A stretch of 6,396 nt of DNA from NCBI GenBank assembly GCA_023144115.1, contig JAGLGH010000316.1, forward strand, positions 1 to 6,396. The letters are read 5' to 3'. Positions 1 to 6,295 of this stretch are shown piece by piece. The notes beneath the pieces were generated by a model, which saw only the letters and a list, made by a program, of their open reading frames with translations, made no database searches and was not told the origin of the DNA. The DNA is from Nanobdellota archaeon. Its GTDB lineage: Archaea > Nanobdellota > Nanobdellia > Woesearchaeales > JAGLGH01. How positions within the stretch are numbered: position 1 is the first letter of the stretch; each line of letters begins with the position of its first letter. The position numbers and the translations under genes were made by a program.

Positions 1-1
1 G

Positions 2-436
2 TATGGAAAATATTCGACCAAGATGTTTGTTTCAATTTCCTCAGACGGAAATGTTATGCCCCACATATCTCACATTATTGATGAACCACAAAATATTTTA
101 TTTGACGAAGATAAAGCTATAGAAAAAGCTAATCAATTAAACTTGGAAACACCCAGAAAACTTTTTTTAATCTATTCAGATGAGACGGAATATCTAGCAT
201 GGAGAATGGAATGGAATCATACGCCAACTATTGAAGAAAGGATAAATGAAACCGTCAGTGGGTACATATTCAGAGCGGATAACGGAGATATTATAAAAAC
301 TTTGAGATTTAAAATAGAACCAGTTCAAAATGAGCATGTTGCTCCTACATTACCACAGAATTATAAACTCATAATTGTTCTTATTTTTTCTCTTTCATTG
401 CTTCTATTATTTTTTTTCATTAGAAGGAGGAATTGA
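2..436 (+). CDS. PepSY-like single-pass membrane protein, 5'-truncated by window edge
   Basis: The frame is open to the left edge: seven codons precede the first Met (ATG at 23) with no stop. The true start therefore probably lies outside the window, and 144 residues plus TGA are visible. The ectodomain has the pattern of a PepSY/YcdB-type repeat: an amphipathic stretch (DKAIEKANQLNLETP), a strand ending in the Trp-containing 'YLAWRMEW', then 'GYIFRADNGDIIKTLRF', matching the usual 'lAWrv ... yfvDA.tGeil' ending. This resemblance is from memory of the family and is moderate. Two sequons (NHT, NET) fit an exported domain. A C-terminal hydrophobic helix (about nt 368-421) followed by Arg-Arg-Arg-Asn gives an outside ectodomain and a very short cytoplasmic end. 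The stop lies 1 nt before the start of the transglutaminase-like protein gene, so the two are probably co-transcribed and translationally coupled. PepSY domains are known as inhibitors or prodomains of peptidases. A role as regulator of the neighbouring papain-fold enzyme is my inference. Confidence 0.75.
   Translation, partial: YGKYSTKMFVSISSDGNVMPHISHIIDEPQNILFDEDKAIEKANQLNLETPRKLFLIYSDETEYLAWRMEWNHTPTIEERINETVSGYIFRADNGDIIKTLRFKIEPVQNEHVAPTLPQNYKLIIVLIFSLSLLLLFFFIRRRN
424..430 (+). promoter_or_regulatory. Shine-Dalgarno site that sets the start of the large surface protein
   Basis: The sequence AAGGAGG lies 7 nt before ATG 438. It decides the start: an in-frame ATG at 375 also exists, but it lacks such a site and would put 21 extra residues before an otherwise textbook signal peptide. 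The same bases are the AGA-AGG-AGG codons (Arg-Arg-Arg) at the end of the upstream gene, so the site lies wholly inside coding sequence. Confidence 0.88.
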
Positions 437-437
437 A

Positions 438-3400
438 ATGAGAACATTCATTATTCTTATTGTCATTTCTTTTTTATTCTTCTTGCCAACACCAGTCTCA
501 GCTGAATCTGGTTATATCAGTGATATCACTTATTCTACTTCTGATAAAATTTACACTCTTTCTGAATCGCCTTCTGTCAAAATACAGGTTACAAATCCGA
601 CTGGAGGTAGTTCTTATACTGCCAGAATAGCCATAGATATTAATGGACCAGATGAAAGTTTCTACACGTCCCATACTGCGGACTTTAGCTTTAACTCAGG
701 CCATACTTATCATGTCTCATTTAATCTGGAAAATACCTTAAGTAGTGGTGTTGGTTTTTATGAAACCGATATAAAACTTCAAAAAAAGACGTGTTTGCTT
801 TTTATTTGTTGGTGGGATGATGTCGATGAGAACGTAGATTCAAATGCTTATGGAGTGATTTTTGATAGGCCTAATGGTTTTGACAATTATTTATCTGATG
901 ATTATTTTCATCATCCTTCAGAATATTTTATCAGAGATTATGCATTATCAGCTATTACTGAGACCGCTGATGTGCCTGTTTTGAATTTGTATCCTGCTAT
1001 GAGTTTTCTACAGATGTGGGTACATAACTATATCACATATTGCAGTTCGCCTACATATGATAGCTGTTATGATACTTGTGATGCTGATGGTAGTTATTGT
1101 GGCGCTAGAAGTTCTGATTATTGGATTCTTTATGATAAAAAAGGCGATTGTAATGACTTTGCTGATTTATATATTTCTTTAGCTAGATCAATCAATATAC
1201 CCTCACGAGTAGTTTCTACAATGAGATTTGATGTTGCTTCTGAACCAAAAAAACAATGGTTTGAAGATTATTCCTTGCCTATGAGTTTGACGTCAGGTAG
1301 ATTTTGGTGGCATGCTCTATCCGAATCAAATAATCTTAATTCATGGATTCATGTAGATCCCACATGGGATAGAATAAATAATCCACTCGTTTATAAAAAG
1401 TCCCAAAATCTTCAGGTTGTTAGTAGAGCTTGGACAAAGGATTATGATAATTATCGCGGTGGTGACGCATATTCTGATATATTGATACCAAAAAATGGGT
1501 GGGTAGATGTTACTAGAGAAAGACCTTACGATAATACTTGGAAGCCTCCAGAGCTAGATTTAAATGACCTTATCCCAAAGAAAGTGTTAGTAGGAAATAC
1601 ATATAATGTGGAATCTTGGTTAGAAAACAGCGGGGATATAACTGCTTTTGATGTTAATTTAGGGATTTCTCATTCTTCTGGCTTAGAACTTCAACATGGA
1701 GACTATAGTAAAAAGATTGAGAAACTCTATTCTCAAAGCTATAACTATTCAACTTGGACTTTCTATGTTTCAAAAAATGGTACATTAACACTAAATTTGA
1801 TCGCTAATAGTACAAATGCGCCTTCAGTTTCATCTCAATATTATCTAATCTCAGAATATCCAGTTAATTTTACACCACCAAATATATCTACACAAATTAT
1901 CGTAAATGAAAATGCGGTGAAAGACCAATTAGTTATGCTCAAAGTAAGAGTATATAATTCCGGAGATATTCAAGCTCGCTGCGTTTCGATAAATTTAACT
2001 CTGCCGAATGGTTTAAGTTTGGAGGAAGGAGAAAATTTAACTAAAAATCTAAATATAAACCCTCAAATCTACTCTGATGTTGCATGGACAGTTGTTGCGA
2101 ATGAATCAGGAGATTATAGGGAAAGAATAATAGTGCAAGTTTTCATGGATCCTTCATGTAACAATGCTTTTGAAAATTATGAAAATATAAGTACTGGTTT
2201 CATTGTTCATTCTGGAAATATTAATGTGACAATACCAAAATCAGATTACAAAATCGGTGAAAATATAATAACGAGTGTTAATGTAGAAAATGATGGGGTT
2301 TTGACAGAAAATTATAGTTTGTCCACTTGGGCATACGGAAAAACAACGCAAGAATACATGGCAGGTAGTGGTCAATTTATTGAAAATTTGGCACCATCAT
2401 CAAACAGGATAATTAACTTTACATTTTATCCCTCATCCACTTGGTCTCCGGGAGAGTATTTAATAAATACGAGATTATATGTGTATGGTTTTTGGTCAGT
2501 CTATTCTTCTTATTCTTCTGATATCAAAAACATAACCATATTGCCTTCTCTTAATCTAAGTACATATTTAGAGATACCCTCATCTTCAATACGTGGATAT
2601 GATTTCTTAGTTTCATTGAATATTAGAAATCTAGGAAATGTTGAAGCAAAGTGTGTGAATAATGAGGTCTTCCTACCTGACGGACTTTCTTTGCCCAAGT
2701 TCGAAGAATCGATAAAGACAACTAATATATCCGTTTCTGGCACAGAGGAAATTCGTTGGTGGATTAGTGCTGACAAGTCAGGAAATTACGAAAACCAAAT
2801 AAGAATTGAGACTGTTGTCGATCCTCTATGCAACGTAGATACTATAGATTCGATTAATTTGAATGGTAGTATCATAATAGATTCTGGCTACCTGAATCTC
2901 ACAACTTCTAGTGAGGTTTATAGTATAGGTGAACAAATAGAAATCAACTCAAAAATTACAAATGATGGTCGTACTATGAACAGCTATATGCTTGAAACAG
3001 TGATTGGTTGTTGGGAGACCTATAATATCGTGGCTTCATATCAAAGACTTGTAAGCGACATTGTTGCTGAGAGTAGTAGAGAAATCAATGTAACAATTTC
3101 ATCAAACTCAACATGGATTCCAGGCAAGTATATTGTCTATAGTCGCCTATCAGATATTTCAACTGAGAATATATACGATTTTGATATGAAAAATATCACA
3201 TTATTGTGTACGCCAAATTGGATAGTAGATAATAATCCTTGCGAATCTAACGATACAAAATTGCTAATATATATTGATGCTAATAACTGTAATAAGACGG
3301 ATCGATTGCCAGAAAATAATGGTACTTATGTTTTTTGCGACTACTGCGCATCCAATTGGACGTGTTTGAGTTATGCTGAGTGCTTGCCTGACGACGCGCA

Positions 3401-4928
3401 ATATTGTAATAGTACTTTGGATTTGAATGACTGTTATGGGCAGACAAACTTGAGCGCTGATATGTATTATGGTAATATGTCTGAATTTGAGAGTCAAACC
3501 TGTGATTATTGCGCTCCGGATTGGATTTTGAATGAGAGTTGGAGTATGTGCGATGATGATATTCAGTTTGGAAAGTATTATGATGGAAATAAGTGCTATG
3601 CGCAAACAAATTTAACATCCGATTTGGAAGGGAAACCAGTTGATGTAAATAGAAGTTGTGAATTAGTTCCTCCGCAAGTTACAATCAATGAACCAAAAGC
3701 AATGAATTATTCAAGTATGTATCTCTCTTTGAATGTAAGCACTGATGAGACTGCAAATTGCTCTTATGTCTTGAATGGAGCAGCAGGCGCAATGCTGTTT
3801 ACGGACTCAAAGAATGGTGCGCTAGCAGTTACTACAAGAATCGGGGCAAACACAATAGATGTTTCCTGTGTTGATAGGTACAGGAACATAAACGACACAG
3901 TATCTGTTCTGTTCAATGTGATTAAGGCAACTTATGAAAGTAATGTTGATATAATCGACACAGAATCATCAATAGTAAATGCATCAATGCTTGATATACT
4001 CTTAGAGATTTCAACTAGTGGTAATTTTACGAACACCAGCGTAAATATTACTAAGACTCTGAGTAATCCTACAAATGCCTCTTTTGGCGTTACGGAAATC
4101 GGGAAATACATTCAGATAGAGGCTGGCGCAGATTTACTGAACAACGTAACATCCGCTTTAATTAAAATATTCTACACAGATGAAGAAATAGACGGGTTGG
4201 ATGAGATTAGTCTGGCAGTTTACTGGTACAATGAGTCCTCTCTTGGGTGGATAAAGCTTGATGAAACTATGGATTGGGTTTATGGTACGGGAGTTAATAC
4301 GACAGCTAATTATGTGTGGGCGAATGTAAGCCATTTTAGCACTTATGGTGTCGGAGGGCAAAAACCGAATGGAGAATCATGTTTTAGTGCTTCTGAATGC
4401 GCCGGAGGATATTGCGTACATGCGGTTTGTAGATCTTCATCGACTTATTGTGGGGATTCTTATTGTGATTCTGGAGAAACGTGTTCAACATGCAATGTTG
4501 ATTGCGGTGACTGTTACTCTGGAGGAGGTTCAAGTTCTGGAACGGTAGTGCCCCCAAAAGATGTAAATATCACTTTTAATGAATCTGTTGATGAGAATAG
4601 GCAAATTAAGACAGATATAATTCCGGATACAATGGATGATATTGTAAGGCAAGGAAATCCAGAAGATATGCAACAAGGTGAAGTGGATAAAGTGAAGCGT
4701 CCAAGAGTTGTAAGGAGTGTTAGCAATGAAAATGAGACCGATTCAGAATCAAATCGTCTGGTTACGCCGACAGGTGCATATCTACAAAGTTATAGTTATC
4801 CAATTTTCGTGGTTGTAGCTATTGCAATCATATTGCTTGTCTATCTTTTCTCTAAAAGCAGAAAAAGTACAAATAAATACAGAAATACCTGCAAAAATCC
4901 GAAACAGATATCTGGTATAAAGAAATAG
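438..4928 (+). CDS. Secreted multidomain surface protein with transglutaminase-like domain and C-terminal membrane anchor
   Basis: This 1496-residue protein is predicted to be type I, with almost everything outside the cell. Domains in order: signal peptide 1-22 (cleavage after VSA); beta-rich region about 25-180; transglutaminase-like domain about 200-322 with triad Cys238 (KKGDC), His292 (RFWWHA) and Asp307 (WIHVDPTWD); beta-sandwich (CARDB/NEW3-like) about 374-478; duplicated pairs of such domains 480-705 and 706-923; Cys-rich triple repeat 924-1074; Ig-like about 1077-1160; a domain ending in HFSTYG (1299-1304); Cys-rich module 1315-1359; Gly/Ser linker; transmembrane helix about 1455-1471; 25-residue tail with nine Lys/Arg. 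About 46 N-x-S/T sequons all lie after residue about 440. The triad is complete, so catalysis is plausible: either cleavage of peptide or amide bonds, or their crosslinking, on the cell surface. The substrate is unknown. The gene follows a PepSY-like membrane protein gene with a 1-nt gap. Domain names are from recall of motifs, not a search. Confidence 0.9.
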   Translation: MRTFIILIVISFLFFLPTPVSAESGYISDITYSTSDKIYTLSESPSVKIQVTNPTGGSSYTARIAIDINGPDESFYTSHTADFSFNSGHTYHVSFNLENTLSSGVGFYETDIKLQKKTCLLFICWWDDVDENVDSNAYGVIFDRPNGFDNYLSDDYFHHPSEYFIRDYALSAITETADVPVLNLYPAMSFLQMWVHNYITYCSSPTYDSCYDTCDADGSYCGARSSDYWILYDKKGDCNDFADLYISLARSINIPSRVVSTMRFDVASEPKKQWFEDYSLPMSLTSGRFWWHALSESNNLNSWIHVDPTWDRINNPLVYKKSQNLQVVSRAWTKDYDNYRGGDAYSDILIPKNGWVDVTRERPYDNTWKPPELDLNDLIPKKVLVGNTYNVESWLENSGDITAFDVNLGISHSSGLELQHGDYSKKIEKLYSQSYNYSTWTFYVSKNGTLTLNLIANSTNAPSVSSQYYLISEYPVNFTPPNISTQIIVNENAVKDQLVMLKVRVYNSGDIQARCVSINLTLPNGLSLEEGENLTKNLNINPQIYSDVAWTVVANESGDYRERIIVQVFMDPSCNNAFENYENISTGFIVHSGNINVTIPKSDYKIGENIITSVNVENDGVLTENYSLSTWAYGKTTQEYMAGSGQFIENLAPSSNRIINFTFYPSSTWSPGEYLINTRLYVYGFWSVYSSYSSDIKNITILPSLNLSTYLEIPSSSIRGYDFLVSLNIRNLGNVEAKCVNNEVFLPDGLSLPKFEESIKTTNISVSGTEEIRWWISADKSGNYENQIRIETVVDPLCNVDTIDSINLNGSIIIDSGYLNLTTSSEVYSIGEQIEINSKITNDGRTMNSYMLETVIGCWETYNIVASYQRLVSDIVAESSREINVTISSNSTWIPGKYIVYSRLSDISTENIYDFDMKNITLLCTPNWIVDNNPCESNDTKLLIYIDANNCNKTDRLPENNGTYVFCDYCASNWTCLSYAECLPDDAQYCNSTLDLNDCYGQTNLSADMYYGNMSEFESQTCDYCAPDWILNESWSMCDDDIQFGKYYDGNKCYAQTNLTSDLEGKPVDVNRSCELVPPQVTINEPKAMNYSSMYLSLNVSTDETANCSYVLNGAAGAMLFTDSKNGALAVTTRIGANTIDVSCVDRYRNINDTVSVLFNVIKATYESNVDIIDTESSIVNASMLDILLEISTSGNFTNTSVNITKTLSNPTNASFGVTEIGKYIQIEAGADLLNNVTSALIKIFYTDEEIDGLDEISLAVYWYNESSLGWIKLDETMDWVYGTGVNTTANYVWANVSHFSTYGVGGQKPNGESCFSASECAGGYCVHAVCRSSSTYCGDSYCDSGETCSTCNVDCGDCYSGGGSSSGTVVPPKDVNITFNESVDENRQIKTDIIPDTMDDIVRQGNPEDMQQGEVDKVKRPRVVRSVSNENETDSESNRLVTPTGAYLQSYSYPIFVVVAIAIILLVYLFSKSRKSTNKYRNTCKNPKQISGIKK
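1035..1403 (+). other. Transglutaminase-like (papain-fold) domain with an added four-Cys cluster
   Basis: This stretch covers residues about 200-322 of the surface protein. The three catalytic blocks occur in the order expected of the transglutaminase-like superfamily. First is Cys238 in G-D-C-N-D-F-A-D-L-Y, starting a helix and followed by 'ARSINIPSRVV', the usual 'lR..GIPaRvV'. Second is His292 in W-W-H-A. Third is Asp307 in W-I-H-V-D-P-T-W-D. Just before the catalytic Cys sit Cys202, Cys210, Cys214 and Cys221 (spacing C-x7-C-x3-C-x6-C), which is not part of the core motif. They could form two disulphides or a metal site. Nothing in the triad appears degraded. Confidence 0.88.
1875..3206 (+). 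repeat. Tandem duplication of a two-domain beta-sandwich unit, period 224 residues
   Basis: Residues 480-705 and 706-923 align along their length. Paired anchors are Cys515/Cys739 (both followed by Val, then L-P-N/D-G-L-S-L), Cys574/Cys798 (D-P-x-C-N) and Trp669/Trp893 (S-T-W-x-P-G). Each pair is exactly 224 residues (672 nt) apart, and both units end in K-N-I-T-x-L. Each unit is two beta domains: the first holds the Cys pair 59 residues apart, and the second begins near 'SG-[NY]-[IL]-N-[VL]-T'. The DNA copies have diverged, so this is an old protein-level duplication. A third, partial copy of the first domain precedes it (about residues 374-478) and has N-S-G-D-I in register but neither Cys. 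Confidence 0.85.
3207..3659 (+). repeat. Triple Cys-rich repeat with 'CDYC' boundaries
   Basis: Residues 924-970, 971-1025 and 1026-1074 of the surface protein form three units of about 47-55 residues. The first two end in the same C-D-Y-C, and each unit begins near [TSP]-x-W. Units two and three share [DN]-[DK]-C-Y-[GA]-Q-T-N-L-[ST] with their Cys 54 residues apart (Cys999 and Cys1053). Cysteines seen: 924, 935, 951, 967, 970; 976, 982, 990, 999, 1022, 1025; 1038, 1053, 1074. Repeats of this 'CDYC.P.W' kind are, to my memory, a hallmark of DPANN-type archaeal surface proteins. Extracellular location suggests disulphide-bonded stalk or binding modules. Their function is not known to me. Confidence 0.75.
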
Positions 4929-4998
4929 ATTTCTGCATGATTTGAGCAACTCTCAGTCGCCATTCCCTTCTGTTATTGACAGTTCCACAACAACACAA
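4929..4998. other. Convergent intergenic spacer, no clear terminator
   Basis: These 70 nt separate the TAG of the surface protein gene from the stop of the minus-strand aspartate kinase gene. I see no T-run of five or more on either strand and no strong hairpin. The only inverted repeat is AGAAAT-AG-ATTTCT (4921-4934), spanning the TAG stop, with a 2-nt loop too short to be convincing. Transcripts from the two sides may overlap. Confidence 0.5.
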
Positions 4999-6291
4999 TC
5001 ACTCAATCAATGCCTTATGAAGCATATTCAAAAGAACATCAGTCTTGTCATTTTCCTTTATACCGAAATATATCGCAGCACTCTGCCTGTCATGTGATAT
5101 AAACTCAATCTCAAGATTCACATCTGCAAGGCACTTTGCTATTTTGCTTAGAACCAGTGGATTATTCTCAACTTCTTCACCGACAACAGCAATAGTATGC
5201 ACTCTCTGCTGCCTTATATCCCCAAATTCCGAAAGATCATCTCCATGCTTCACATCACCGGATGTCGTATAGCCTATAATCGGATTGCCAGATATAACAA
5301 CATCCACATCACTCTCAATACTCGCAAACACCTTTGCAAGAAAACCATCTGTCCCAATCATCGAAGGATTATGTATGGAAATATGCTGCTGCTCAACCAT
5401 TGTTATGCACTTTACACCCTTATTCTTCGCAACAGGCACAATCCTCGTACCATTGTGTCCTGGTCTGAACGTGTTCTTAATAATGACCGGGATACTTGAA
5501 CCTTTAAGCGGCTCAAGAATCTTAGGATATATTATCTTCGCTCCATGACCTGCCATCTCTTCTGCTTCAGAATAAGATATCTCGCAAACAGTCCCTGCAT
5601 TCTTCACAATCCGTGGATCAGCAGTAAGTATGCCGTCCCTGTCACTGTAGATGATAACTTCATCTGCACCAATTGCTTCACCTATAAGAGTCGCAGTCTG
5701 ATCAGAACCGCCGCGGTTCATGCAAGCCATTTTTCCATTCTCATTTGCAATAAACCCTTCAGTAATCACAATCTTGCCTGTCTTCATCTTCTTTTTAATC
5801 AATCCAGAAGAATCTATTATCTTTTGGAAATACGGGTTCCCATTAATAAAATGCACTACATCACATGCATCCACATAAGAAACATCAAATCCCTTATCTT
5901 TAAGCAGATAACACACTACCTGTACAGACATCCTCTCACCAAAACACTCAAGAGGACAAACAGGAGCATCAATACACTCATCAATTTTACTGATAATGCC
6001 CTCAATCTCATTTTTAGCATCTTCCCTGCATTTCCTGTCTTTGATGCATTCATCAATAATGTCGTGATGACGCTTCCTCAATTCATGAAGTATCTTCTTA
6101 TCACCGGAAGTTCTCAGATTTATGAGCGCATCAGTGACTTTCCCACGCTCCTGAGTCGCTCCTATTGCAGAAAGTACTACACACAAGTTAGTATCCTCAT
6201 GACTCTTTATGATCTTTACAACATTAAGGAGCGCACTCTTGCTAGCAACAGAAGTACCTCCAAACTTAATGACAAGTGTCTTTTTATTCAT
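4999..6291 (-). CDS. lysC: Aspartate kinase (aspartokinase) with two ACT domains
   Basis: The enzyme phosphorylates L-aspartate with ATP to 4-aspartyl phosphate, the first step towards lysine/DAP, threonine and methionine; it is cytoplasmic. The 430 residues fall in the usual range for monofunctional enzymes. The amino-acid-kinase domain (about 1-290) has K-F-G-G-T-S-V at 9-15, F-G-E-R at 117-120, N-R-G-G-S-D at 192-197, S-D-R-D-G at 216-220 and T-A-D-P-R at 223-227. Two ACT-type segments follow (about 293-345 and 364-428), the usual site of feedback inhibition by lysine or threonine; the sequence does not tell which. Family positions that commonly read G-R-G-G-S-D and A-K-V-L-H-P read N-R-G-G-S-D and A-K-I-I-Y-P here, so the protein is somewhat divergent but all core motifs stand. 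ATG 6291 is supported by a GGGAG site and the 4-nt gap to the upstream gene, with which it forms an operon. The symbol is the generic one; the paralogue class is not assigned. Confidence 0.95.
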   Translation of the reverse strand: MNKKTLVIKFGGTSVASKSALLNVVKIIKSHEDTNLCVVLSAIGATQERGKVTDALINLRTSGDKKILHELRKRHHDIIDECIKDRKCREDAKNEIEGIISKIDECIDAPVCPLECFGERMSVQVVCYLLKDKGFDVSYVDACDVVHFINGNPYFQKIIDSSGLIKKKMKTGKIVITEGFIANENGKMACMNRGGSDQTATLIGEAIGADEVIIYSDRDGILTADPRIVKNAGTVCEISYSEAEEMAGHGAKIIYPKILEPLKGSSIPVIIKNTFRPGHNGTRIVPVAKNKGVKCITMVEQQHISIHNPSMIGTDGFLAKVFASIESDVDVVISGNPIIGYTTSGDVKHGDDLSEFGDIRQQRVHTIAVVGEEVENNPLVLSKIAKCLADVNLEIEFISHDRQSAAIYFGIKENDKTDVLLNMLHKALIE

Positions 6292-6295
6292 AATA

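Noticed and set aside
23..25. ATG 23 as the true start of the first gene
   Set aside because: The frame is open upstream to the window edge and no ribosome binding site precedes it (ATTCGACCAAG), so truncation by the window is more likely.
375..437. Longer start of the large protein at ATG 375
   Set aside because: It would overlap the upstream gene by 62 nt, lacks a ribosome binding site and hides the clean signal peptide that begins at ATG 438 behind AAGGAGG.
3264..3618. Two overlapping minus-strand open frames of about 112 codons
   Set aside because: They lie opposite the Cys-rich repeats. Their Ile-rich and His/Ser/Asn-rich products are what the antisense of that codon usage gives.
4921..4934. 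Inverted repeat AGAAAT-AG-ATTTCT as a terminator
   Set aside because: The stem is AT-rich with a 2-nt loop, overlaps the stop codon and has no T-run after it.
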